DNA of 64,000 bases, from NCBI RefSeq assembly GCF_003417535.1, contig NZ_QVLS01000004.1, positions 1 through 64,000 on the forward strand, given 5' to 3'. The notes under the pieces are model-generated. The model was given only the letters and a program-made list of their open reading frames with translations, was not told where the DNA came from and made no database searches. A program made the translations under genes and the position numbers. Positions 1 through 16,300 of the stretch are shown here, piece after piece (position 1 is the stretch's first letter; each line of letters starts with the position of its first letter). The DNA comes from Hydrogenophaga borbori. GTDB lineage: Bacteria; Pseudomonadota; Gammaproteobacteria; Burkholderiales; Burkholderiaceae_C.

Positions 1-97
1 GATCGCGCCCATCGCCATGGAAGAAGGCCTGCGCTTTGCCATCCGCGAAGGCGGCCGCACCGTCGGCGCCGGCGTCGTGGCCAAGATCATCGAGTAA
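1..97 (+). CDS. tuf: Elongation factor Tu, C-terminal end (partial)
   Basis: Only the last 31 codons are in the window; the reading frame starts at base 2 and ends at TAA 95-97. The translated tail ([19 protein letters not shown], then VVAKIIE) is the highly conserved end of domain III of EF-Tu, the GTPase that carries aminoacyl-tRNA to the ribosome. The position directly before tRNA-Trp, secE and nusG is the standard betaproteobacterial tufB arrangement. The gene starts outside the window, so its length and GTPase motifs cannot be checked. Confidence 0.95.
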
Positions 98-132
98 TCG
101 GTTCGGGTCCGCCCGGGCAGAGAAAGCAACGT

Positions 133-208
133 AGGGGTATAGCTCAATTGGCAGAGCGTCGGTCTCCAAAACCGAAGGTTGGGGGTTCGATTCCCTCTGC
201 CCCTGCCA
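133..208 (+). tRNA. tRNA-Trp (anticodon CCA)
   Basis: A full 76-nt cloverleaf can be folded. The acceptor stem pairs 133-139 with 198-204, the discriminator base is G205, and CCA 206-208 is encoded in the gene. The anticodon loop reads CTCCAAA, giving anticodon CCA for tryptophan. The T arm has the usual TTCGATT loop. It lies 35 bp after tuf, and no promoter is obvious in that gap, so it is probably processed from a tuf read-through transcript. Confidence 0.97.
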
Positions 209-257
209 CCTGACAGGAACCGAAAGAGCCCAACAACGCTCTCTGTCTCGTGCGCCA

Positions 258-295
258 CAAGCCCACCGAAGTCGTCAAGACCTCTGGTGGGCTTG
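258..295 (+). terminator. Hairpin between tRNA-Trp and secE
   Basis: CAAGCCCACC (258-267) and GGTGGGCTTG (286-295) form a perfect 10-bp stem with an 18-nt loop. There is no T-run after it, so it may be an RNA processing or attenuation structure rather than a true terminator. The rest of the 209-354 gap shows nothing else clear. Confidence 0.45.
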
Positions 296-354
296 CGTGT
301 CTCATGCCTCGGTGGCTTGAGGCGCGCTGTTCGAAAACCTTAGTCTTAGTCCAC

Positions 355-738
355 ATGGCTTCCTCCGACGTTCAAACCGTTCACTCCGGTGCCGACAAGG
401 CCAAGCTTGCCTTGGCCGTCGCGCTCGTGGTCGTCGGTTTCGTGGCCTTCTACCTGCTCACGGGCCGTGGCGCGTTGGCGCAGTGGGGCGCCCTGCTGGT
501 GGCGCTCGCGGCGGCCGTCGGGGTGTTCGTGGCGTCCGAGTCGGGCCGCCAGCTCATCGCCTTTGGCCGCGATTCGTGGAAGGAAGTCAAGAAGGTCGTC
601 TGGCCCGCCCGCAAGGAGGCCATGCAGATGACGGCCTATGTCTTCGCCTTCGTGGTGGTGATGGCCTTGTTCCTGTGGCTGACGGACAAGACCCTGGAGT
701 GGGTCTTCTACGACCTGATCCTGGGCTGGAGGAAATAA
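355..738 (+). CDS. secE: Preprotein translocase subunit SecE
   Basis: SecE is the small membrane subunit of the SecYEG protein channel. The 127-residue product has three hydrophobic segments (about 17-36, 41-60 and 92-112). Before the last one is the conserved cytoplasmic amphipathic segment with the SecE signature (SWKEVKKVVWPARKE, about 74-88). The start at ATG 355 (MASSDVQ) is chosen over in-frame starts further upstream because those would add a non-conserved leader across the hairpin region. Only three bases separate its stop from the nusG start, so the two are cotranscribed. The extra N-terminal membrane segments make it longer than the one-helix SecE of many bacteria and resemble the E. 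coli type. Confidence 0.95.
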   Translation: MASSDVQTVHSGADKAKLALAVALVVVGFVAFYLLTGRGALAQWGALLVALAAAVGVFVASESGRQLIAFGRDSWKEVKKVVWPARKEAMQMTAYVFAFVVVMALFLWLTDKTLEWVFYDLILGWRK

Positions 739-741
739 GCG

Positions 742-1317
742 ATGACCGAAGAACACAGCCCCCTGGCCACGCTGGCGCCCGCCGAAGGCATGCGCTGGTA
801 CGTCGTGCACGCCTACTCGGGCATGGAAAAGGCGGCCGAGCGCAACATCATCGAGCGCATCACGCGCGCCGGCATGCAAAGCAAGTTCGGCCGCATCCTG
901 GTGCCGACTGAAGAGGTGGTCGAGGTCAAGAACGGCCAGAAGCGCACCACCGAGCGCAAGTTCTTCCCCGGCTACGTGCTGGTGGAAATGGTGATGGACG
1001 ACGACACCTGGCACCTGATCAAGCACACCAACAAGGTGACGGGCTTCGTGGGCGGTGCCAAGAACCGCCCGGTGGCCATCTCCGAAGAGGACGTGCAGAA
1101 GATCGTCAGCCAGATGCAGGAAGGCACCGACAAGCCCCGCCACAAGGTGGAGTTCGTCGTCGGCGAGTACGTGCGCGTCAAGGAAGGCCCGTTCACCGAC
1201 TTCAACGGCACGGTCGAGGAAGTCAACTACGAGAAGAACAAGATGCGCGTGTCGGTGACCATCTTCGGTCGCGCCACGCCCGTCGAGCTCGAATTCAGCC
1301 AGGTCGAGAAGACCTGA
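742..1317 (+). CDS. nusG: Transcription termination/antitermination factor NusG
   Basis: NusG binds RNA polymerase and couples it to Rho or, through NusE/S10, to the ribosome. The 191-residue protein has the NGN domain first ([14 protein letters not shown] near 14-27, [10 protein letters not shown] near 74-83). It ends in the KOW domain, with the signature [15 protein letters not shown] at about 152-166. Length and ends match the family. It sits three bases after secE and is followed by a 113-bp gap with a strong hairpin before rplK, as expected for a secE-nusG unit upstream of the ribosomal protein operon. Confidence 0.97.
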   Translation: MTEEHSPLATLAPAEGMRWYVVHAYSGMEKAAERNIIERITRAGMQSKFGRILVPTEEVVEVKNGQKRTTERKFFPGYVLVEMVMDDDTWHLIKHTNKVTGFVGGAKNRPVAISEEDVQKIVSQMQEGTDKPRHKVEFVVGEYVRVKEGPFTDFNGTVEEVNYEKNKMRVSVTIFGRATPVELEFSQVEKT

Positions 1318-1328
1318 TGCCCTTTCAG

Positions 1329-1357
1329 GCGCAGGTGGGCCGGCCCGACACCTGCGC
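1329..1357 (+). terminator. Hairpin between nusG and rplK
   Basis: GCGCAGGT (1329-1336) pairs with ACCTGCGC (1350-1357), with a further GGGC/GCCC pairing inside. The run TGTTGTCCTT follows but is not a clean T-tract. It is plausibly a partial terminator or processing site in the rplK leader, which in other bacteria also contains L1-responsive elements. Confidence 0.5.
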
Positions 1358-1430
1358 TGTTGTCCTTACCGGGTCCCAACCGCGAGGAGGTGGTGTCAAG
1401 CCCACCGTTTGCACTCGCAGGAGCTGAAAA

Positions 1431-1862
1431 ATGGCGAAGAAAATCGTCGGCTTCATCAAGCTGCAGGTGCCAGCTGGTAAGGCCAACCCCTCCCCCCCGA
1501 TCGGTCCGGCGCTGGGTCAGCGCGGCCTCAACATCATGGAGTTCTGCAAGGCGTTCAACGCGCAGACCCAGGGTGTGGAGCCGGGCCTGCCGCTGCCGGT
1601 GGTGATCACCGCGTTCGCGGACAAGAGCTTCACCTTCATCATCAAGACGCCGCCGGCGACCACCTTGATCAAGAAGGCCATCAAGCTCGACAAGGGCTCG
1701 TCGGTGCCCAACAAGAACAAGGTCGGCAAGATCACCCGGGCCCAGCTCGAGGAAATCGCCAAGACCAAGATGAAAGACATGACCGCCGCCGATCTGGACG
1801 CGGCCGTCAAGACCATCGCCGGTTCTGCCCGTTCGATGGGCGTGATCGTGGAGGGCGTGTAA
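1431..1862 (+). CDS. rplK: 50S ribosomal protein L11
   Basis: L11 binds 23S rRNA at the GTPase-associated centre and is needed for factor-dependent GTP hydrolysis and stringent-response signalling. The 143-residue product shows the family signatures: [18 protein letters not shown] at the start, [12 protein letters not shown] at about 26-37, and the C-terminal rRNA-binding domain with AGSARSMGV near the end. AGGAG lies 8 bases before ATG. The stop codon abuts the rplA ATG directly (1862/1863), consistent with translational coupling of L11 and L1. Confidence 0.98.
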   Translation: MAKKIVGFIKLQVPAGKANPSPPIGPALGQRGLNIMEFCKAFNAQTQGVEPGLPLPVVITAFADKSFTFIIKTPPATTLIKKAIKLDKGSSVPNKNKVGKITRAQLEEIAKTKMKDMTAADLDAAVKTIAGSARSMGVIVEGV

Positions 1863-2558
1863 ATGGCCAAGCTCACCAAAAAACAGAAAGCGCTCGAAGG
1901 CAAGGTCGACAGCACCAAGCTGTACCCGCTGGCCGACGCGCTGAAGATCGTCAAGGAAGCCGCCACCGCCAAGTTCGATGAGTCCATCGACGTGGCGATC
2001 CAGCTCGGCGTGGACGCGAAGAAGTCCGACCAGGTGGTGCGTGGCGCCGTCGTGATGCCCAACGGCACCGGCAAGACCAAGCGCGTGGCGGTGTTCGCCC
2101 AGGGCGCCAAGGCCGAAGAGGCCAAGGCCGCCGGTGCCGACATCGTCGGCATGGACGACCTGGCGGCCGACATCAAGGCCGGCAACATGAACTTCGACGT
2201 CGTGATCGCCTCCCCCGATGCCATGCGCATCGTGGGTACCTTGGGCCAGGTGCTCGGCCCGCGCGGCCTGATGCCCAACCCCAAGGTCGGCACCGTGACG
2301 CCCGACGTGGCCACCGCGGTGAAGAACGCCAAGGCCGGCCAAGTGCAGTTCCGCGTCGACAAGGCCGGCATCGTGCACGGCACGATCGGCCGCCGCTCGT
2401 TCGACGCCGCGCAACTCCAGGGCAACCTGGTGGCGCTGCTCGACGCGCTGAACAAGGCCAAGCCGGCCACCAGCAAGGGCATCTACCTGCGCAAGGTGGC
2501 CGTGTCGTCGACGATGGGTGTCGGTGTCCGCGTGGACACCCAGACCATCTCGGCGTGA
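1863..2558 (+). CDS. rplA: 50S ribosomal protein L1
   Basis: L1 forms the mobile stalk at the E-site and usually represses its own operon by binding the mRNA leader. The 231-residue protein carries the typical L1 segments: [11 protein letters not shown] at about 68-78, the [14 protein letters not shown] motif at about 131-144, and the final [11 protein letters not shown] region. It starts immediately after rplK with no intergenic base. A stem-loop lies just past its stop, separating it from the rplJ leader. Confidence 0.98.
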   Translation: MAKLTKKQKALEGKVDSTKLYPLADALKIVKEAATAKFDESIDVAIQLGVDAKKSDQVVRGAVVMPNGTGKTKRVAVFAQGAKAEEAKAAGADIVGMDDLAADIKAGNMNFDVVIASPDAMRIVGTLGQVLGPRGLMPNPKVGTVTPDVATAVKNAKAGQVQFRVDKAGIVHGTIGRRSFDAAQLQGNLVALLDALNKAKPATSKGIYLRKVAVSSTMGVGVRVDTQTISA

Positions 2559-2564
2559 TGAATT

Positions 2565-2584
2565 CGGGCGCCCTGGGGCGCCCG
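2565..2584 (+). terminator. Stem-loop after rplA
   Basis: CGGGCGCC (2565-2572) and GGCGCCCG (2577-2584) form a perfect 8-bp stem with a four-base loop. There is no T-run, so it probably protects the 3' end or marks processing between rplKA and rplJL rather than stopping transcription fully. Confidence 0.4.
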
Positions 2585-2585
2585 G

Positions 2586-2792
2586 GTGTGGTGGGTTCGC
2601 GGCGCGCCTTCGGGTGCACCGTGAAGCCATCCAAGACCGTTGGCGCCGGCCCTCGCGGGTCGGCTTAATCGTCAAGGCCAACGCAGATGGCGATCCCGCC
2701 GCTGAAGGATTCGAGAGTGTCCTGCAACGGTTGATCGCTGCAATGAGGCGTGTGGCGGGTGGTGACACCCCCGCACATTGAAGGAGTGAACC
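2586..2792 (+). promoter_or_regulatory. Probable L10 leader of rplJL
   Basis: About 207 bases of non-coding sequence precede rplJ. In many bacteria this leader folds into the L10 leader RNA, which binds L10-(L7/L12) and represses rplJ and rplL translation. GC-rich complementary segments and the AAGGAG ribosome site at 2781-2786 are visible. I did not fold it fully, so the assignment rests on position and size. It also holds no supported gene. Confidence 0.5.
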
Positions 2793-3299
2793 TTGAGTCT
2801 GAATCGCAGTGAGAAAGAAGCGGTCATCACCGAAGTGACCGGCCTCGCCGCCAAAGCTCAAACCCTCGTGATGGCGGAGTACCGCGGCATCACGGTTGCC
2901 TCCATGGACAAGCTGCGCGTGAGCGCCCGCAACAGCGGCGTGAGCCTGAGTGTGTTGAAAAACACCCTGGCCCGCCGTGCGGTCGCCGGCAGCCCGTTCG
3001 AGGTGGTGGCCGACAAGATGACCGGTCCGCTCGTCTACGGCTTCTCCGAAGACGCCGTGGCCGCCGCGAAAGTGGTGGCCGAGTTCGCGAAGACCAACGA
3101 CAAGCTGGTCATCCGCGGCGGTGTCTACGCGGGCAAGGCCCTGGACGTCGACGGTGTGAAGCAGCTCGCCAGCATCCCCTCGAAAGAGGTTCTGCTCGCG
3201 CAGCTTTGTGGCCTGCTCAAGTCGCCGATCTCGCGCACCGCGGTGGTGCTCGGCGCGCTGGCCAAGAAAAAAGGCGAAGGCGAAACGGCTGCCGCCTGA
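2793..3299 (+). CDS. rplJ: 50S ribosomal protein L10
   Basis: L10 anchors the L7/L12 stalk dimers to the 23S rRNA. The 168-residue product begins [11 protein letters not shown] and carries the conserved [11 protein letters not shown] (about 26-36) and [10 protein letters not shown] (about 51-60) segments. The start codon is TTG at 2793, supported by AAGGAG 6 bases upstream and by the match to the usual betaproteobacterial N-terminus; there is no ATG nearby. A TTG start in such a highly expressed gene is odd and may be part of the autoregulation by L10. rplL follows 46 bp later. Confidence 0.97.
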   Translation: MSLNRSEKEAVITEVTGLAAKAQTLVMAEYRGITVASMDKLRVSARNSGVSLSVLKNTLARRAVAGSPFEVVADKMTGPLVYGFSEDAVAAAKVVAEFAKTNDKLVIRGGVYAGKALDVDGVKQLASIPSKEVLLAQLCGLLKSPISRTAVVLGALAKKKGEGETAAA

Positions 3300-3345
3300 C
3301 GGTCGCAGCTTCCCGCAAACATCAACCGATTGATTGGAAATTCAA

Positions 3346-3726
3346 ATGGCATTCGATAAAGACGCATTTCTGACGGCCCTGGACAGCATGTCCGTCATGG
3401 AACTCAACGACCTGGTGAAAGCCATCGAAGAGAAGTTCGGCGTGAGCGCCGCCGCCATGGCCGCCCCGGCCGCCGGTGGCGCGGGTGGTGGCGCCGCCGC
3501 CGCCGCGGAAGAGAAGACCGAATTCAACGTGGTGCTGGCCGAAGCCGGTGCCAACAAGGTCGCCGTGATCAAGGCCGTGCGCGAAATCACCGGCCTGGGT
3601 CTGAAGGAAGCCAAGGACCTGGTCGACGGCGCGCCGAAGAACGTGAAGGAAGGCATCGCCAAGGCCGACGCCGAAGCCGCCGTGAAGAAGCTGGTGGAAG
3701 CCGGCGCCAAGGCCGAGCTGAAGTAA
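3346..3726 (+). CDS. rplL: 50S ribosomal protein L7/L12
   Basis: L7/L12 is the acidic multi-copy stalk protein that recruits translation GTPases. The 126-residue product has the N-terminal dimerisation helices ([20 protein letters not shown]), an Ala/Gly-rich hinge at about 41-56, and the C-terminal factor-binding domain with [16 protein letters not shown] at about 84-99. The ATG at 3346 is preferred; an in-frame TTG at 3334 would add MEIQ, which is not found in the family. A weak GGAAA site lies 5 bases upstream. A 347-bp gap follows before rpoB. Confidence 0.98.
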   Translation: MAFDKDAFLTALDSMSVMELNDLVKAIEEKFGVSAAAMAAPAAGGAGGGAAAAAEEKTEFNVVLAEAGANKVAVIKAVREITGLGLKEAKDLVDGAPKNVKEGIAKADAEAAVKKLVEAGAKAELK

Positions 3727-4073
3727 ATCGGCCCGGGCCTACTGCGCGACCCGATCTCGGCGCGGCGGTGCTCACCGTACATCAGTACGGTTGCGCTCCT
3801 CGCACCGACCTCGGGCCGCTCGCGACGGCCCGCATCCGATTTACACCGGGCAGGTTGCGTGACCTGCCCTTTGCGCTTTCAGAGCGCACCTGGAATCGCT
3901 GCCGCGCAGCGCTTCCAAGTGTCTTCTGAACCCGACTGCAGAAGACCACTTGGTTCGGGCCCGCGTGCAACGCGCGGGCCGTCCGCCATCGGTTGGTAGA
4001 GGCCAGCCACCAAGCTCGTCAGCGCAGCGCGCCGCTGACCGACAGTCGCCAAGACCTCAAGCCCGGAGATCTC
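3727..4073 (+). other. rplL-rpoB intergenic region with two hairpins
   Basis: This 347-bp gap holds no supported gene. It contains a long imperfect palindrome (arms 3751-3780 and 3785-3814, about 21 of 30 positions complementary, with a perfect CCGTAC/GTACGG core around a 4-base loop). A clean hairpin follows: GGGCAGGT 3848-3855 with ACCTGCCC 3862-3869, then TTTGCG. In E. coli the equivalent gap has an attenuator and an RNase III site that set the ratio of stalk proteins to polymerase subunits; the second hairpin is the best candidate for a partial attenuator here. Confidence 0.6.
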
Positions 4074-8192
<4,119 letters not shown>

Positions 8193-8217
8193 TCCACTGA
8201 AGTAAAGGAAAGCTCAC

Positions 8218-12429
<4,212 letters not shown>

Positions 12430-12455
12430 GCGGCCCGACGCCGGTCACCGCCGAC

Positions 12456-12486
12456 AAGCCCCCGGTCGACAGGCCGGGGGCTTTTT
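12456..12486 (+). terminator. Intrinsic terminator of the rplKAJL-rpoBC operon
   Basis: AAGCCCCCGG (12456-12465) pairs perfectly with CCGGGGGCTT (12474-12483) around an 8-base loop and runs into TTTTT. This is the textbook form of a Rho-independent terminator. Confidence 0.93.
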
Positions 12487-12488
12487 CT

Positions 12489-12517
12489 TTGGGCGCGCAT
12501 ACCCCGCGCGCTATAGT
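12489..12517 (+). promoter_or_regulatory. Candidate promoter of lemA
   Basis: TATAGT at 12512-12517 is a good -10 match, with TTGGGC at 12489-12494 as a partial -35 spaced 17 bases away. It sits just past the rpoC terminator and about 43 bases before the lemA start, where a new promoter is required. Confidence 0.5.
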
Positions 12518-12559
12518 CCCCCGCCCGCCAATCGCGGGCGAGCGAGGAGGAAACACACG

Positions 12560-13153
12560 ATGGGTGTTCTGCAATGGGTGCTGCTGCTGGCGGCGCTGCT
12601 GGTCTTCTTCTGGGCGGTCGGGGCCTACAACCGGCTCGTGCGCCTGCGCAACGGCATCGCCAATGCGTTCGCGCAGATCGACGTGCAGCTCAAGCGCCGG
12701 CACGACCTGATCCCCAACCTGGTCGAAGTGGCCCGCAAGTACCTCGAGCACGAGGCGCAGACGCTCGAGGCCGTGATCGCCGCGCGCAACCAGGCGCGCA
12801 GCGCCGAGCAGGCCGCCGCCAGCGCGCCGCTGGCGCCCGGCGTCATGGGTACCCTGTCGGGCGCGGAGCAGCTGCTGGGTGGCGCGCTCGGTCGCCTCAT
12901 GGCGGTGGTGGAGAACTACCCCGAGCTCAAGGCCGACCAGAGCATGCGCGAGCTCAGCGAAGAGCTGGCCAGCACCGAGAACCGCATCGGCTTCGCGCGC
13001 CAGGCCTACAACGACCAGGCCAACGACTTCAACGACGCCGCGCAGCAGTTCCCCACGCTCCTCGTCGCGCGCCTGTTCAATTTCCTGCCCCAGGCCATGC
13101 TGGAAGCGACCACCAGCGAGGCCGAGCGCGAGCCGGTCAAGGTGCGGTTCTGA
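12560..13153 (+). CDS. lemA: LemA family protein
   Basis: This 197-residue membrane-anchored protein has one N-terminal transmembrane helix (about 4-24, VLQWVLLLAALLVFFWA). A long helical periplasmic or cytoplasmic part follows with the LemA signature: NRLVRLRNGIANAFAQIDVQ, LKRRHDLIPNLVE, and the family end ARLFNFLP. LemA proteins have a poorly defined role in envelope biology. A strong GAGGAGG site lies about 9 bases before ATG. The next gene, 26 bp downstream, is an M48 protease; LemA beside an M48/HtpX-type protease is a recurrent pairing and suggests a shared membrane quality-control role. Confidence 0.9.
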   Translation: MGVLQWVLLLAALLVFFWAVGAYNRLVRLRNGIANAFAQIDVQLKRRHDLIPNLVEVARKYLEHEAQTLEAVIAARNQARSAEQAAASAPLAPGVMGTLSGAEQLLGGALGRLMAVVENYPELKADQSMRELSEELASTENRIGFARQAYNDQANDFNDAAQQFPTLLVARLFNFLPQAMLEATTSEAEREPVKVRF

Positions 13154-13179
13154 GCCACCGACACTGACGCGGGCGGCGC

Positions 13180-14205
13180 ATGCGGTTCATCGACTCTCAG
13201 CGCGAAGCGCGCGCGCGCAGTCGCCGGCTGGTGGCGGCCTTCGGCCTCACCGTGCTGCTGCTGGTGCTGGCCGTCAACGCGGCCCTCGCCGTGGGCTGGC
13301 TGCTGTCGGGGCCACTCTGGCTGGCGGGCGGGTGGTACTTCCCGCGGCACTTCTGGGCCGTGAACACCGGCGTGACCCTGCTCTTCGTGCTGGGCGGCTG
13401 GTGGCTCGAAACCTCGCAGCTGGAACACCAGGGCGGCGTGCGGCTGGCCGAGCGCATGGGCGCGCGCGCGGCCCGGCCCTCGGGCCGGCTCGACGAGCAG
13501 CGCTTCGTCAACATCGTCGACGAGCTGTCCATCGCCTCGGGCCTGCCGCGCCCCACCGCCATGGTGGTGGCGCGCGACCAGGCCATCAACGCCTTCGCCA
13601 CCGGCTGGACGCCGCAGGACGCGGTGGTGGCCGTCACCCAGGGCGCGCTCGACCACCTCACGCGCGAGGAGCTGCAGGGCCTGGTCGCGCATGAACTGGG
13701 TCACATCGGCGAAGGCGACACGCGCCTGAACCTGCGCCTGGCGGGCATGGTGTTTGGGCTGGAGATGGTCCATCGCCTCGGCCAGCGCCTGGCCGAGCCG
13801 GGCGAGGACGGCCGCCGCTTCATGGGCGCGCTGATGGGCCTGTGCCTCATGGGCGTGGGCTGGCTCGGCTGGGTTGCGGGCCATGCGCTGCAGGCCGCGG
13901 TGTCGCGCCAGCGCGAGTACCTGGCCGACGCGCGCGCCGTGCAGTGGACGCGCAGCCGCGACGGTCTGGGCGGCGTGCTGCGCAAGGTCATGACGCAGCA
14001 GCGCGAGGGCCTGCCATCGCGCGCGGTGGGCCCCTCGCTGCAGCACCTGCTGCTGGTGGGCAACGGGCATGGCGCGCTCGCGCGCCGCTTCGACTCGCAC
14101 CCGCCGCTGGCCGAGCGGGTGCGCCGCATCTACGGCCGGCACATGGGCCCCTTGCCACTGCCGGCGCAGCGCACGGTGGGCGACCCCACCGTGGTGCACG
14201 CATGA
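13180..14205 (+). CDS. M48 family membrane metalloprotease (HtpX-like)
   Basis: The 341-residue protein has two N-terminal membrane segments (about 20-45 and 60-80). The zinc-binding motif HELGH is at 171-175, inside VAHELGHIGEGDT. Two more membrane segments follow, then the downstream REYLADARAVQ (about 244-254), which supplies the third metal ligand of M48 enzymes. These proteases degrade or process membrane proteins. It follows lemA by 26 bp and overlaps the next start by ATGA, so lemA, this gene and rsmB form one transcript. It is similar to but not clearly a true HtpX, so no gene symbol is given. Confidence 0.88.
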   Translation: MRFIDSQREARARSRRLVAAFGLTVLLLVLAVNAALAVGWLLSGPLWLAGGWYFPRHFWAVNTGVTLLFVLGGWWLETSQLEHQGGVRLAERMGARAARPSGRLDEQRFVNIVDELSIASGLPRPTAMVVARDQAINAFATGWTPQDAVVAVTQGALDHLTREELQGLVAHELGHIGEGDTRLNLRLAGMVFGLEMVHRLGQRLAEPGEDGRRFMGALMGLCLMGVGWLGWVAGHALQAAVSRQREYLADARAVQWTRSRDGLGGVLRKVMTQQREGLPSRAVGPSLQHLLLVGNGHGALARRFDSHPPLAERVRRIYGRHMGPLPLPAQRTVGDPTVVHA

Positions 14206-15557
14206 ACACGGGTGCCCACGCGCGGCCACCGCACGGGTCGCTGCAGGCGCCCGCGCTCAGCGAGCAGCTCGCGCTGGCGGCCCAGGCGGTGCTCGCGGTG
14301 CGCCAGGGCCGCTCCCTGGGCGACGCACTCGCGGCCGTGCCCGCGCCGCTGCGCCCGGGCGTGCAGGCGCTGGTCTTTCACAGCCTGCGCCTGCTGGGCC
14401 ACTGCGAGGCGCTGGTGGCCCGCCTGGCCGACCGCGCGCCGCCGCCGCCCCTGCGCTCGCTCATGTGCGTGGCGCTGGCGCTGCTGCTGGCGCCCGACGC
14501 CCCCGGCGCCAGCTACGCCGCGCACACCGTGGTCGACCAGGCCGTGCGCGCGGCCCGGAAGGACAAACGCTGGCAGCGCCAGGCCGGTTTCCTCAACGCC
14601 TGCCTGCGCCGCTACCTGCGCGAGGCCGCTTCGCTGCAGGCCCCGCTGGCCCAGGACCCGGTGGCGCGCTGGAACCACCCGAGCTGGTGGATCGAACGCC
14701 TGCGGCGCGACCACCCGGCGGACTGGGAGCGCCTGCTGCTGGCCAACAACCGGCCCGGGCCCATGACCTTGCGGGTCAACCGCCGCCGCACCGATCGCGA
14801 GGCCCTGGCCCGCGCGCTGGCCGACCAGGGCGTGGCCAGCCGGCCCGTGGGCGAGGACGGGCTGGAGCTGGCGCGCCCGCTGCCGGTCGACCAGATCCCC
14901 GGTTTCGCCGAGGGCCACTGTTCGGTGCAGGACGAGGCCGCCCAGCTGGCCGCGCCGCTGCTGCTTGACGGGCTCGCCGCGCGCCCGCGCGTGCTGGACG
15001 CCTGCGCCGCGCCCGGCGGCAAGACCGCCCACCTGCTGGAGCGCGCCGATGCCGAGCTGCTGGCGCTGGACGTCGACGCCGCGCGCTGCACCCGCATCAG
15101 CGACAACCTGCGCCGCCTGGGTCTGGTGGCCGAGGTGCGCCACGCCGACGCCGCCCGCCCCGCCGACTGGTGGGACGGCCGGCCCTTCGACGCCATCCTG
15201 CTCGACGCCCCCTGCACGGCCTCGGGCATCGTGCGCCGCCACCCGGACGTGCGCTGGCTGCGCCGCGACAGCGACGTGGCGGCCCTGGCGGGCACCCAGC
15301 GGGCCCTGCTCGACGCCCTGTGGCCGCTGCTGCGGCCCGGCGGGCGCCTGCTCTACGCCACCTGCTCGGTGTTCCGCGCCGAGGGCAGCGAGCAGGCCGA
15401 GGCGTTTCTTCAGCGCCACACCGACGCCCGGGCAGGCGCCGCTCCCGGCCATCTGTTCCCCGGTACACCCGGGGGTGCCGGACAGTTCAACGACAATGCC
15501 TCGGGTGGACCGGACGGCTTTTTCTACGCACGTTTTGACAAGGCCCGCGGCGGCTGA
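14202..15557 (+). CDS. rsmB: 16S rRNA (cytosine-C5) methyltransferase RsmB
   Basis: RsmB (Fmu/Sun) methylates C967 of 16S rRNA using S-adenosylmethionine. The 451-residue product has an N-terminal NusB-like RNA-binding domain (about 15-150). The Rossmann methyltransferase domain follows, with DACAAPGGKTAHLLE at about 266-280. The two catalytic cysteines sit in DAPCTASGIVRRHP and LLYATCSVF. The start overlaps the protease stop by ATGA. The 3' end overlaps the likely start of the next gene by 62 bases. The N-terminus (MNTGAHARPPHGSLQAPALSEQ) is longer than the NusB fold needs and could be trimmed to a later start. Confidence 0.92.
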   Translation: MNTGAHARPPHGSLQAPALSEQLALAAQAVLAVRQGRSLGDALAAVPAPLRPGVQALVFHSLRLLGHCEALVARLADRAPPPPLRSLMCVALALLLAPDAPGASYAAHTVVDQAVRAARKDKRWQRQAGFLNACLRRYLREAASLQAPLAQDPVARWNHPSWWIERLRRDHPADWERLLLANNRPGPMTLRVNRRRTDREALARALADQGVASRPVGEDGLELARPLPVDQIPGFAEGHCSVQDEAAQLAAPLLLDGLAARPRVLDACAAPGGKTAHLLERADAELLALDVDAARCTRISDNLRRLGLVAEVRHADAARPADWWDGRPFDAILLDAPCTASGIVRRHPDVRWLRRDSDVAALAGTQRALLDALWPLLRPGGRLLYATCSVFRAEGSEQAEAFLQRHTDARAGAAPGHLFPGTPGGAGQFNDNASGGPDGFFYARFDKARGG

Positions 15558-16266
15558 TCGGGTCCGAAGCCTTCTTCGCCCCCGGCATTGGCTGCTGCTG
15601 GTGCTGGTCGGCCTGGCCCTCGCGCTGGCCCGCGCCCAGCCGCCCCAGGTGCAGCAGCTCGCCCTGCAGCGCACCTCCGACGGCTTGTTCCTGAGCGCTC
15701 GCTTCGAGCTCAGCCCGCATGGCGCCGTGCAGGACGCCCTGATCAAGGGCGTGCCGCTGTACTTTGTCTGGCAGGCCGACGTGCTGCGCGAGCGCTGGTA
15801 CTGGACGAACAAGCGCGTGGCCGGTGCCACCCGCACCCTGCGCCTGGCCTACCAGCCGCTGACCCGCCGCTGGCGCGTCAGCATCTCCACCGAGGCCGGC
15901 GGCGGCACCGGCGGCGGCGCCGGCCTGCCCTACGCCTTGCACCAGAACCACGACACCCTGGAGGAGGCCCTGGCGGCGGTGGGCCGCGTCTCGCGCTGGC
16001 GGCTCGCCGACGCGGGGCAGCTGGAGCCGGGCGCCTCCCACCTGGTGGAGTTCGGCTTCCGCCTCGACCTCAGCCTGCTGCCGCGCCCCTTCCAGATTGG
16101 CCTGGGCAACCAGGAAGAATGGTCCATGGCGCTGGAGCGCGAGCTGGGCGTGCCCGAGGCCGCCACGCCCGAGCTGCCCGCGCCGGCCGAGCCGCGCGCC
16201 ACGTCCCCCGCTGCCGAGGCCAAGGCCGGCGGTGAGGCGCCCGCCGCCGAATCCCCGTCCCGCTGA
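15496..16266 (+). CDS. DUF4390 domain-containing secreted protein
   Basis: This 256-residue protein has a hydrophobic signal segment (HWLLLVLVGLALALARAQ, about 31-48). A DUF4390-type domain follows: LQRTSDGLFLSARFELSP, then YFVWQADVLRERWYW and LRLAYQPLTRRWRVSI. The last 50 residues are an Ala/Pro/Glu-rich tail. DUF4390 proteins of unknown function are regularly encoded between rsmB and ntrY in betaproteobacteria, as here, which suggests a link to envelope sensing by NtrY. The start is uncertain: ATG 15496 lies within the rsmB end, and TTG 15535 would give a more normal signal peptide. Confidence 0.8.
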   Translation: MPRVDRTAFSTHVLTRPAAADRVRSLLRPRHWLLLVLVGLALALARAQPPQVQQLALQRTSDGLFLSARFELSPHGAVQDALIKGVPLYFVWQADVLRERWYWTNKRVAGATRTLRLAYQPLTRRWRVSISTEAGGGTGGGAGLPYALHQNHDTLEEALAAVGRVSRWRLADAGQLEPGASHLVEFGFRLDLSLLPRPFQIGLGNQEEWSMALERELGVPEAATPELPAPAEPRATSPAAEAKAGGEAPAAESPSR

Positions 16267-16300
16267 GCCCCGCGCCGCCACCCCGCACGCCCTCCGTGCC

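Noticed and set aside
250-354. Upstream extension of SecE from 250
   Set aside because: The added 35 residues cross a hairpin and are not conserved; ATG 355 gives the normal SecE N-terminus.
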